DNA of 37,632 bases from assembly GCA_039184055.1 (NCBI GenBank), contig JBCDBH010000010.1:1-37632 (forward strand), read 5' to 3'. Of this stretch, positions 9,341-17,302 are shown one piece after another. Under the pieces are notes generated by a model. The model had not been told where the DNA came from. It saw only the letters and a list, made by a program, of their open reading frames with translations, and did not search any database. Origin of the DNA: JBCDBH01 sp039184055. Its GTDB lineage: Bacteria; Acidobacteriota; Thermoanaerobaculia; Multivoradales; J023. How positions within the stretch are numbered: position 1 is the stretch's first letter; each line of letters starts with the position of its first letter. The position numbers were made by a program, and so were the translations under genes.

Positions 9341-11200
9341 ATGAGTAATGGAAGCACTGACTACGATGTTGTGATCGTCGGCGCTGGCGTCGCCGGTTGT
9401 TATACGGCGTATCGCCTGACCCAAACCCAAGCGAGCGATGTACCCGCCGATTCACCGCTCTACCCCTTCTTTCAGAATGGCAACACGCCGAAGATCGGTT
9501 TGTTCGAGTATTCGGGTCGACCGGGTGGCCGGCTGTGTTCGTCGCCGCTCGAAGGCGCGCCGGATGTCTTCGCCGAGTTTGGCGGCTATCGCTATTTCGA
9601 ACAGATGTACATCGTCTACGACACGGCGGCGCATTTTGGTCTGGATAGCGACCTGATCGATTTTCCAGTCACCGAACCGAACAATGTCACCTACGTTCGT
9701 GACACACGAATTCGTCAAGAAGCTCTCGCCACCTCCGAGAACATCGCCAAGGGCGTTGCCGACGGCACGATTCCCTACAAGCTACCAGCCGATCAGCAGC
9801 TCACCTCGGACGAGCTGCAAACCATGGTGATCAGCCAGGTGATCCCGAATTTCACCGAGCTCAAAGACACCTATCAGGCGGCTCTCGCCGACGGCCATGG
9901 TGTCTCGGAAGCCGCCAATGCCTACGAAACAGCCAAGGTCAACGCCACTTTCGAAGGCCGGCCGTTCGCACAATGGTCGTATTGGGAGCTGATCTCGCGG
10001 GTGCTCGATTACGAAACGGTGATGTTTCTCGAGGACACCGGGGGCTACAACAGCCTCGCGTCGTCGGGCAACGCCTATTACGCCTTCGACGAGCTCTTCT
10101 ATTTCGCCGACAACGCGCAATACAAACGTCTCGCGCACGGCTACGCACAGATCCCCCACAAGCTCTTTCACGGCGCCAACGCCGATGACCATTTCAGCTG
10201 GCATGCCAACCAGCAATTGGTCAAATTCGAGCAGAACGACGGCACCTGGAACCTCACCTTCTACGGCCGCTCACCGGGCACCGACTACACCGGCCCGCAA
10301 GCGTTGGCGAACGGTGAAAATCTGAGCCAGGTGACCTGTTCGGTGTTGATCTTGGCGCTGGCCAACGGCGGCTTGACCCTCTGTGACACGTCGACCGATT
10401 TCTTCGCCCACAAGAACGTCCAAACCATCCTCAACGGTGTCGGCGACATCCCAGCGTTCAAAATCAACATGGTCTACGCTGAGCCATGGTGGCAGCAGGC
10501 AGATGTCTACGTCGGTCGTCAGACCACCAACCTGCCGCCGCGCCAGCTCTACTATTGGGGTGCGCAAAAGAACGATAGCGGCGACGAGGTGTCGTGGGTG
10601 CTCAACGGCACCTATACCAACGGCGAAGCGGTGACGTTCTGGAAAGGCACGCAGGATTACACCAGCGATCCGTACACGCCACCGGCCGGCACCCCGATGC
10701 CCCCTGCGCCGTACGATCAGCCAACGCCGTCCCAGGCCGGTCAGCACCCGGGCGCCCCGGCCAAGCACGCCCACGCCCGACCGTGCTCACAAAGCATGGT
10801 CGATCTTGCCCAGCAATACCTGAGTGAGCTCTTCGGCGTCGACAACCCGCCCTATCCGTCGTACGCCCACTTCCAGGACTGGTCGAAGAATCCGTTCGGT
10901 GCCGGCTGGCATGTGTTCAGCACCAGCCCCGACCAGGCGTTCGCACCGAATAGCGGTAGTGAGGTTCCGACCCCACCGGACCTGATCGTGCTCTCACGTC
11001 AACCGATCCCCGACCAGAACGTCTTCATCGTCGGCGAGGCGTGGTCGAACGTGCAAGGCTGGGTGTGGGGCGCGCTCAACTCCGCCGAGGCGATGTTGCA
11101 AGACAACCTCGGTTTGCCGCTGGCCCCGTGGCTCGAAGCCAACAAGGGCGCCATCTGGCTCGGACCACGCAAGGGGGATTCGTACGTCAACGTGCCGTGA
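9341..11200 (+). CDS. FAD-dependent amine-oxidase-like oxidoreductase
   Basis: A 619-aa flavoprotein of the flavin amine oxidase / phytoene desaturase type. The N-terminus has the FAD-binding Rossmann motif VVIVGAGVAGCYTAYRL (GxGxxG at residues 14-19). It is followed by an acidic strand end and the GG motif FEYSGRPGGRL. The C-terminus ends with the usual second flavin-contact block, VFIVGEAWSNVQGWVWGALNSAEAML. There is no signal peptide or membrane segment, so it should be cytosolic. A Pro/His/Ala-rich stretch near residues 445-485 looks like a surface insertion. The ATG at 9341 is preceded by AAAGGAG at good spacing, which beats an upstream in-frame start at 9317. It is monocistronic, with a repeat cluster upstream and a strong terminator downstream. 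The substrate (amino acid, amine or other) cannot be read from the sequence. Confidence 0.82.
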   Translation: MSNGSTDYDVVIVGAGVAGCYTAYRLTQTQASDVPADSPLYPFFQNGNTPKIGLFEYSGRPGGRLCSSPLEGAPDVFAEFGGYRYFEQMYIVYDTAAHFGLDSDLIDFPVTEPNNVTYVRDTRIRQEALATSENIAKGVADGTIPYKLPADQQLTSDELQTMVISQVIPNFTELKDTYQAALADGHGVSEAANAYETAKVNATFEGRPFAQWSYWELISRVLDYETVMFLEDTGGYNSLASSGNAYYAFDELFYFADNAQYKRLAHGYAQIPHKLFHGANADDHFSWHANQQLVKFEQNDGTWNLTFYGRSPGTDYTGPQALANGENLSQVTCSVLILALANGGLTLCDTSTDFFAHKNVQTILNGVGDIPAFKINMVYAEPWWQQADVYVGRQTTNLPPRQLYYWGAQKNDSGDEVSWVLNGTYTNGEAVTFWKGTQDYTSDPYTPPAGTPMPPAPYDQPTPSQAGQHPGAPAKHAHARPCSQSMVDLAQQYLSELFGVDNPPYPSYAHFQDWSKNPFGAGWHVFSTSPDQAFAPNSGSEVPTPPDLIVLSRQPIPDQNVFIVGEAWSNVQGWVWGALNSAEAMLQDNLGLPLAPWLEANKGAIWLGPRKGDSYVNVP

Positions 11201-11231
11201 GCACGATCGTTGCCGCAACGCGGAATCTGGT

Positions 11232-11267
11232 AGCGTCAGGGCGAATCGACCCTGGCGCTTTTTCATT
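11232..11267 (+). terminator. intrinsic terminator after the flavoprotein gene
   Basis: GCGTCAGGG (11233-11241) pairs with CCCTGGCGC (11250-11258), nine pairs including one G-U, around an 8-nt loop. The tract TTTTTCATTTT follows. It lies 32 bp after the stop. Its T-tract runs right into the putative TTG start of the next gene. Confidence 0.75.
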
Positions 11268-12476
11268 TTGACGTACCCTCTTCCCAAGCCCGCGGCGCAC
11301 GAGCCGTCCCCACCGCTGACCATCGGTGTGGTGGCGTATGAAATGGAAGGGGAATCGACGGGTGTCGGGCGCTATCTCGACGGCCTGCTCGGTGGAGTCG
11401 CCGCCGATGAGAGTCGCGCGCATTGGCGTTGGCGGCTTTTTTTCAAAGGTCGGCCGTTCGCCCATCCTCTATGGGGCGCCGAGATCGACTCCGAGCCCGA
11501 CGACGAGGCACGTTTCCAACCGATCTTCGATATGCGTCCCGAAGCGCGAGCGATCCCGTGGGAGCAATTCCGGTTGCCACGGTTGATGCGCAGGCACAAG
11601 CTCGACGTGGTGTTCTCACCGTCGTACAGCCTGCCAGCATGGCTCGAGCCGCCGTCGGTCGTGACGATCCACGATCTGTCTTTCGAGCATCGCGGTGACG
11701 AGCTGAGCTTTCGGGAACGGCATCGTCGACGTTTCCTCGCCCGTCGTGCCGCGCGGGCGGCGACCCGCGTGTTGACCGATACGCCGCAGGTGGCCGAGGA
11801 GCTGATCAGCACGTATCGCTTGCCATCCAAGAAGGTCGCGGTGGTGCCGCTCGGTGTCGATGAACGGTTTTTCCGCCGTGGCAACGAGGACGAAGCCGCC
11901 GATGTCGATCGTCTCGCCGCGCTCGGTGTCCGGCCACCGTATTTGCTCTACGTCGGCACGATGTTCGAACGGCGGCGTCCCGATCTGGTGATGACCGCCG
12001 CCACGGCGGTGTTGCGGAGCGATCTGGATGCCCAGATGGTGCTGGTGGGCGCCAATCGCCTACGTGACCCCGAACGGCTCGAACGTCTGATCGCCGAAGC
12101 CGGGCTCGGTGATCGCCTGGTGCGACTCGGCTATGTCGACGAAGGCATGCTACCCCGACTGCTCCGACAGGCGCGGCTGACGCTCTATCTCTCGGAATAC
12201 GAAGGCTATGGTCTGCCACCGCTCGAAGCGTTGGCGGCCGGCACCCCGACGGTGGTCGCCAACGGGCTGGCGCTCGATCATCTCTGGCACGACTATCCGC
12301 TGCGTGTGCCGGCACTCGAGCCACAACCGGTGCGCACCACGGTTCTGCGTGCTTGGAATGACGAGATCCTGCGTCATCGCGTCGGTGGCGATGGGATCGA
12401 ACGCATGGCGCGGCTCACCTGGTCGGAGGCGGCCGAACGGCTGCAGCAAGAGCTCGCCAAGGCGGCGAAGTCATGA
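11268..12476 (+). CDS. GT-B fold glycosyltransferase (group 1 / GT4-like)
   Basis: Probably transfers a sugar from a nucleotide-sugar donor to a polysaccharide or lipid acceptor on the inner face of the membrane. At 402 aa it fits the family. The N-terminal Rossmann half has TIGVVAYEMEGESTGVGRYLDGLL and FSPSYSLPAW...VVTIHDLSF. The donor-binding half has YLLYVGTMFERRRPDL and the typical E-x7-E-like region LYLSEYEGYGLPPLEALAAGTPTVV. The start is uncertain: TTG 11268 has no ribosome site and sits on the tail of a terminator, while the next in-frame GTG (about 11328) would cut the first beta strand. First gene of a four-gene operon; its stop overlaps the next start by ATGA. Confidence 0.88.
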   Translation: MTYPLPKPAAHEPSPPLTIGVVAYEMEGESTGVGRYLDGLLGGVAADESRAHWRWRLFFKGRPFAHPLWGAEIDSEPDDEARFQPIFDMRPEARAIPWEQFRLPRLMRRHKLDVVFSPSYSLPAWLEPPSVVTIHDLSFEHRGDELSFRERHRRRFLARRAARAATRVLTDTPQVAEELISTYRLPSKKVAVVPLGVDERFFRRGNEDEAADVDRLAALGVRPPYLLYVGTMFERRRPDLVMTAATAVLRSDLDAQMVLVGANRLRDPERLERLIAEAGLGDRLVRLGYVDEGMLPRLLRQARLTLYLSEYEGYGLPPLEALAAGTPTVVANGLALDHLWHDYPLRVPALEPQPVRTTVLRAWNDEILRHRVGGDGIERMARLTWSEAAERLQQELAKAAKS

Positions 12477-13369
12477 GCGCTGGGACGTCGAACGCGGCAG
12501 TTGTCACGAACACGAAGGGCATCTCGACCATCATCGTCAGCCACAACTGTCTGGAGCATGTCGGTCATGCCCTGAGCGTGCTCGCCACCCAACGCACCGA
12601 AGTCGACGAGGTGATCGTGGTCGACAACGCGTCGACGGATGGCACTCCGGAACACATCCGACGCGAGTTCCCGTGGGTGCGGCTCGAGGCGCACGACGAC
12701 AACCCCGGATTTGGGGCCGCCAACAACCGAGGCGCCGCCGTCGCGCGGGGCGATCGGCTGCTGCTCCTCAATCCCGACGCTTGGCCGACCCCTGGCGCCA
12801 TCACCACGCTCGCCACCGCGCTCGACCGTCATCCACGCGCCGCGCTCACCGCGCCGCAACTGCTGTACCCAGACGGCTCACCGCAATTCGCCTGGTGCCC
12901 GACGACCGGGGTGATCGGTGAAGCCGTGCAAAAGCTCCGCAACCACTTCGAAGGCCAGTGGTGGAATCATCGTCTCCTCGCCCCGGCGCTCCGAATGGCC
13001 GACCCGGGATGGTTCAGCGGCGCGTGTCTGCTGGTCCGTCGGGAGGCATTCGAGGCGGTCGGTGGTTTTGACGAGGCCATCTTTCTCTATTTCGAAGACG
13101 TCGATCTCTGTCTACGTCTCCGTCAGGCTGGCTGGAGGCTCCGTTCCGTTCCCGATGCCCGGGTGCACCATCACAAGGGCAGCTCGACGCCGAAGCTCCG
13201 GGCCGAGGTGGCGTATCGCAACGGCCAGCTGGCCTATTACGCCAAGCATCGTCCAAAGTGGGAGCAACGCTTTCTCAAACGAAAGCTGAGCGCGAAATTC
13301 CGTCGCGAAGTCAGCGAAGAACGACGTCACGCCCTGCTCGGTGTGCTCGACGAGGCCGAGACATCATGA
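12473..13369 (+). CDS. GT2 family glycosyltransferase (rhamnosyltransferase-like)
   Basis: An inverting GT-A glycosyltransferase of 298 aa. It shows STIIVSHNCLEHV at the start of the fold, VIVVDNASTDGT for nucleotide binding, and NPGFGAANNRGAAVARGDRLLLLNPDA, whose NPD takes the place of the metal-binding DxD. GGFDEAIFLYFEDVDLCLRLRQAGWRL is the acceptor/catalytic-base block with the ED pair. The motif set is that of WbbL-like dTDP-rhamnosyl or related transferases, but the sugar is not predictable. It starts in an ATGA overlap with the GT-B gene and ends in an ATGA overlap with the small membrane protein, so all are translated from one message. Confidence 0.9.
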   Translation: MSAGTSNAAVVTNTKGISTIIVSHNCLEHVGHALSVLATQRTEVDEVIVVDNASTDGTPEHIRREFPWVRLEAHDDNPGFGAANNRGAAVARGDRLLLLNPDAWPTPGAITTLATALDRHPRAALTAPQLLYPDGSPQFAWCPTTGVIGEAVQKLRNHFEGQWWNHRLLAPALRMADPGWFSGACLLVRREAFEAVGGFDEAIFLYFEDVDLCLRLRQAGWRLRSVPDARVHHHKGSSTPKLRAEVAYRNGQLAYYAKHRPKWEQRFLKRKLSAKFRREVSEERRHALLGVLDEAETS

Positions 13370-13701
13370 CGATCTATCTCCTGGTCCTGGTGCTGCTGCC
13401 GAGCCTGGTGCTCGGTGTCGGGCTGGTCGTGGTCTGGCACCGTGCCCGCGCGGCGCGGCACCGACTCACTGAGGAGATCGCCCGCCAGGCCGAACGGCTC
13501 GACCGACGCGCCGATCTCTTGCAGAGCCAGCTCGACCGACTCGACACCCTGAATCGTCTCGAGCACATCCACCGTCTGCTCGACAGTCATGGATCAGGTG
13601 AAGCACGACTGGCTGCGACACAGCTCGACGAGCTACATACGGCGGTCCACGCGTGGCGACGCGAAGTGGATGAGTCGAGCACGGAAGGAACCGAGTCATG
13701 A
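13366..13701 (+). CDS. small single-pass membrane coiled-coil protein
   Basis: 111 aa, not recognised. Residues about 2-22 (TIYLLVLVLLPSLVLGVGLVVV) form one membrane helix. The rest is a charged heptad-like helix (RLTEEIARQAERLDRRADLLQSQLDRLDTLNRLEHIHRLLD) and a short acidic tail. An upstream in-frame start at 13258 would add 36 residues inside the GT2 gene; ATG 13366, in the ATGA overlap with GT2, is preferred because the membrane helix then begins the protein. Its place between glycosyltransferases suggests a membrane scaffold or a polysaccharide assembly/length factor, but that is inference. Confidence 0.75.
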   Translation: MTIYLLVLVLLPSLVLGVGLVVVWHRARAARHRLTEEIARQAERLDRRADLLQSQLDRLDTLNRLEHIHRLLDSHGSGEARLAATQLDELHTAVHAWRREVDESSTEGTES

Positions 13702-14720
13702 GGGTGGGCATCGACACGACCAAGCTCGCCGATCGAGACGGGCTCGGGGTGTATGTGCGCGAGCTCGTCATGGCGCTCGCCCCGCTCGACATCGACTTGG
13801 TGCTCGACTGCCGAGACACGGACCCCAAGCGGATCCGGGCTTGTTTCGAGCCAGGCATGTCGATCGCCATCGAGCGCGATCCGGTCGACATCGACCTCTA
13901 CCACATCACCGCATGGCAGCTGCCGCGATTTCAGGGCCCGCTGATCACGACCTGTTACGACCTGACCTTTCTCAGCCACCCTCACACTCACACCCTCGAC
14001 AATCGCATCGTCTGTCTCACCGGCGTTCTCGAAGCGAGTCTGGCTGGGGCGCGCTTCGTCTCGATTTCGCAGACGACCCGCGACGCGCTACGGGACCGTC
14101 TCGGCATCGAAAGCGACGTCATCTACCCCGGCGTGGCGAAACGTTTCCAGCCTCACGACGCGAGTCACCTCGGCGTCGCACCGGGCCGTGACCTCGAGCC
14201 CGGGTTTGTGCTCAGTGTCGGTACCCGGCAGCCGCGGAAAAACCTCGATCGGCTGTATGCGGCGCATCGCGCGCTTCCTGCTCCACTCCGTGAGCGCCAT
14301 CCTCTCTTGCTGGTCGGGAGTGACGGCTGGGGCGAGATCGCGCTGCCCGACGATCCTCACGTCATGCCACTCGGCGAGGTGAGCGATCACGACCTCCCCG
14401 CGCTCTTCAGCCACGCGGCCTGCTTCGCCTACCCATCGCTCGCCGAAGGCTTTGGCATGCCAGTCATCGAGGCCATGGCCTGTGGCGCTCCCGTCGTCAC
14501 TTCGGATCGTGGCGCCTTGCGTGAAGCCGCGGGAGACGCGGCACGGCTCGTCGAGCCGACCGATGTCGATTCCATCCGTGAAGGGCTCGCTGCCGTCCTC
14601 GAAGATTCGGAGACCGCCACGCGTCTACGTCGGCGCGGATTCAAACGAGCGGCGCGCTTCCACTGGTCACGCTGCGCGACCGAGATGCTAGCGCTCTACC
14701 AACGTTCATTGACCGCGTAG
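13698..14720 (+). CDS. GT-B fold glycosyltransferase (group 1 / GT4-like)
   Basis: Second GT-B enzyme of the operon, 340 aa. It has RVGIDTTKLADRDGLGVYVRELV at the N-terminus, the SISQTTRDAL hinge, FVLSVGTRQPRKNLDRL for donor-phosphate binding, and AYPSLAEGFGMPVIEAMACGAPVV, the E-x7-E block. This is the mannosyl/rhamnosyltransferase-like group, though donor and acceptor are unknown. It starts in an ATGA overlap with the small membrane protein gene. Its last 15 bp overlap the 3' end of the convergent permease gene, so no separate terminator fits between them. Confidence 0.9.
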   Translation: MRVGIDTTKLADRDGLGVYVRELVMALAPLDIDLVLDCRDTDPKRIRACFEPGMSIAIERDPVDIDLYHITAWQLPRFQGPLITTCYDLTFLSHPHTHTLDNRIVCLTGVLEASLAGARFVSISQTTRDALRDRLGIESDVIYPGVAKRFQPHDASHLGVAPGRDLEPGFVLSVGTRQPRKNLDRLYAAHRALPAPLRERHPLLLVGSDGWGEIALPDDPHVMPLGEVSDHDLPALFSHAACFAYPSLAEGFGMPVIEAMACGAPVVTSDRGALREAAGDAARLVEPTDVDSIREGLAAVLEDSETATRLRRRGFKRAARFHWSRCATEMLALYQRSLTA

Positions 14721-17135
14721 CGCCACCGTCGGATCGACCCGGGCGGCGCGCCGCGCCGGGAGCCAACACGCGGTGAGGGCAACGAACAGAAGGACGCCGG
14801 ACACCGCGGTCATGAGAACCCAGTCGATCCCGACGATGCCTTCGAAGCTACGCATGACCACTCCAGCCACGATCAGACTGGCGATGACTCCGAGCCCCAA
14901 GCCGATGGCGACGATACGCAAGCCTTCGCCGAGCACTTGACCGAGCACCTGCTCGGCACGCGCGCCGAGAGCCATGCGCAGGCCGATTTCACCGGTGCGT
15001 CGACCGACCCAATAAGAGAAGACACCGTAGATCCCCGCTGCCGCCAGGATGAGAGCGAGCACGGCGAAGAGACCGAGCAAGACGGCGAAGAAACGCTCGA
15101 CACCCAGGGTTCCAGCGAGCTCACGTTCGAGAGAACGCACGCTACCGGCGGGTTGGGACGAGTCCATGTCGAGCACGGCCGCACGGATCATGTTGGCGAC
15201 CATGGCGTCGGGGAGCGAGCTACGAACGACGATCCCGATGCCGCGAAAGGGCATCTGAGGATGAGTGAGGTAGAGCGCCGGTCGAATCGGCTGGTGGAGA
15301 CCGACGAAGCGCGTGTCGCCCACCACCCCGACGATCTCGAAGCTCAGCTGTTCGCCATAGGTTTCGATCTCGATCGACTCACCGATGGCCGCGCTCGGCT
15401 CGTCGCCCCAACGACGGGACAGGTTTCGGTTGACCAGCGCCACCAGCGGTGTGCCGCGCTCGTCCTGATCGGTAAAGGCGCGTCCGGCCAGGAGCGACAT
15501 CCCAACGGTGTCGAGATAGCCCGGGCTGATCACCCGAAACGCCGCGCGACGCGCTTCGGTTTCGTCGTCGAGTGGCGGATCGTCGACGGCGCGCCACGGC
15601 ACGTCCATCTGGATGCCGAGACCAGGCACCGGCGTGGCGCTAGCGAGACCGGTAGCCTCGATACCGGGCTGACGAGCGAGATCCTCACGCAGACCCCGCA
15701 ATGCTAAGACACGCGGCGGAAGCGGGTCGTAGATGTCGCGGTCGAGTAGAACATGCGAGGCATGGACGCCAGCGGGTTGCCAACCCGGGTCGACCTGTTC
15801 GAGAGCGTAGAGACCACGCAAGAGCATCCCGGCGGCGCTCAAAAGCACCAGGGCCAAAGCCATCTCGGCGCCGAGCAGCAGAGTCTGCCAGCGGTTCTGC
15901 CGCCGGTCGCCGAGCGCCCGTTGGCTGCCGGCGCCCAGCGTGTCGAGGGCCACCGACGAGGCACGCAAGGCGGGCACCAGACCACACAGCAGACCCGTTG
16001 CCACCGCCGCGACGAACGCGAAAATCAGCACCGGTGCATCGAGAGCGATGGCGTGAGAACGCGGCAAGATACCGGGATCGAGCTGGAGCAGGAGCTCGTG
16101 CAACCATACCGCCGCCAGCACACCCAAGACACCTCCAGCGAGCGCCAACACGACGCTCTCGGTGAGCAGCTGACGCAGCAAACGCCCACGATCGGCACCG
16201 AGCGCCGCCCGCACCGCCATCTCGCGCTGGCGGCCGAGCGCGCGGACGAGCAAGAGATGGGCGATGTTGGCGCAGGCGATCAACAACACCAACGCCACGG
16301 CGGCGAACGCCACCACGATCGGCGATTGTGCCGCGCCGACGACATGCTCACGTAGCGGCCGCACCGCCAGCTCTAGACCTTCATGGGTAGCGGGACGCGC
16401 CTGTGCCAAGCGACCGGCGAGAGCGTCCATCTCGGCCTGGGCGCTACCGATCGACACCTCCTCGGCGAGCCGACCGAGGAAGACGAAATCACGCTCCGCG
16501 GCGCTAAAGCGACCGTAGGGATCGTCGAAATACCCCACCGGCTGCCAAACTTCGACGTTCGGTGTCGGCAAGGCGAGACCTGGCTCGGCAATACCCACCA
16601 GAGTCACCGCCTGGTCGTCGAGCATGAGCGTCGAGCCGAGCACCGCTGGATCACCACCGAAGCGAGTCTGCCAGAGCTCGTGCGAAATCACGATCGTATG
16701 TCCACGACCAGCGTCGACATCCACCTCCGAAAAGCCACGCCCCAGCGCCGGCTCGACACCGAGCAAGGAAAACGCGTCGACCCCCACCATCATGCCGGCG
16801 AGCTCAGTCGCGCCGTCGTCCGACTCGAGAGTCATCCGCTGCGGACAATAAAACGTCATCGCCTCGAACGAGCTCTGATGCTCAGCGAGAAACCAATAGT
16901 CCGGAAAAGCACTGCCCTGAGCCGACGTCCCCGAGTGATCGACCCCGAGCACCGCGACCAGGCGATTCTCGGCCTCGAAGCCGAGCGGCCGCAGCAACAC
17001 GCCGTACACCACCGAGAAGATCGCCGTATTCGCTCCGATGCCGAGCGCCAAGGTCAGCACCGCGATGCCGGTGACGAGAGGTCGCGAGAGTAGGCTGCGA
17101 AGGGCGAAACGAAAGTCGTGAAGGATCGTGTCCAT
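14706..17135 (-). CDS. MacB/FtsX-type ABC permease, ADOP-like orphan
   Basis: An 809-aa permease. It opens with DTILHDFRFALRSLLSRP, then a first membrane helix (TGIAVLTLALGIGANTAIFSVVYGVLL) and a large periplasmic MacB-like domain. A central helix cluster follows (IVVAFAAVALVLLIACANIAHLLLVRALGRQREMAVRAALGA). A second MacB-like and FtsX unit ends with GRRTGEIGLRMALGARAEQVL. This duplicated layout is that of the ADOP permeases common in Acidobacteria. No ATPase gene lies nearby, which is usual for ADOPs. The start is ATG 17135 with GAGGAG nine bases upstream; an open frame extends to 17168 but the conserved N-terminus begins here. The 3' end overlaps the convergent glycosyltransferase by 15 bp. 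Transported substrate unknown; it may work as a mechanotransmission protein rather than a channel. Confidence 0.88.
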   Translation of the reverse strand: MDTILHDFRFALRSLLSRPLVTGIAVLTLALGIGANTAIFSVVYGVLLRPLGFEAENRLVAVLGVDHSGTSAQGSAFPDYWFLAEHQSSFEAMTFYCPQRMTLESDDGATELAGMMVGVDAFSLLGVEPALGRGFSEVDVDAGRGHTIVISHELWQTRFGGDPAVLGSTLMLDDQAVTLVGIAEPGLALPTPNVEVWQPVGYFDDPYGRFSAAERDFVFLGRLAEEVSIGSAQAEMDALAGRLAQARPATHEGLELAVRPLREHVVGAAQSPIVVAFAAVALVLLIACANIAHLLLVRALGRQREMAVRAALGADRGRLLRQLLTESVVLALAGGVLGVLAAVWLHELLLQLDPGILPRSHAIALDAPVLIFAFVAAVATGLLCGLVPALRASSVALDTLGAGSQRALGDRRQNRWQTLLLGAEMALALVLLSAAGMLLRGLYALEQVDPGWQPAGVHASHVLLDRDIYDPLPPRVLALRGLREDLARQPGIEATGLASATPVPGLGIQMDVPWRAVDDPPLDDETEARRAAFRVISPGYLDTVGMSLLAGRAFTDQDERGTPLVALVNRNLSRRWGDEPSAAIGESIEIETYGEQLSFEIVGVVGDTRFVGLHQPIRPALYLTHPQMPFRGIGIVVRSSLPDAMVANMIRAAVLDMDSSQPAGSVRSLERELAGTLGVERFFAVLLGLFAVLALILAAAGIYGVFSYWVGRRTGEIGLRMALGARAEQVLGQVLGEGLRIVAIGLGLGVIASLIVAGVVMRSFEGIVGIDWVLMTAVSGVLLFVALTACWLPARRAARVDPTVALRGQ

Positions 17136-17226
17136 GGTCGTCATCTCCTCGACGATCTCAAAGAGCAAGAAGCACGCCAGCCGAGGAGAGCCGAATCAGC
17201 ACCGAGCTGTTCGGTGACGGGACGGC

Positions 17227-17264
17227 GACGTTGAAAAACGGGAAGGACGTTGAAAAACAGGAAG
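17227..17264. repeat. tandem 19-bp direct repeat
   Basis: GACGTTGAAAAACGGGAAG (17227-17245) is followed at once by the same 19-mer with one change, A for G at position 14 (17246-17264). It lies 92-129 bp upstream of the permease start and just past the end of the TIR gene. Likely a regulator site or the remnant of a slip; no function shown. Confidence 0.6.
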
Positions 17265-17302
17265 AACGAGCCACCCGAGCGAGCCGAGCCAAGCCCCTCA
17301 GC

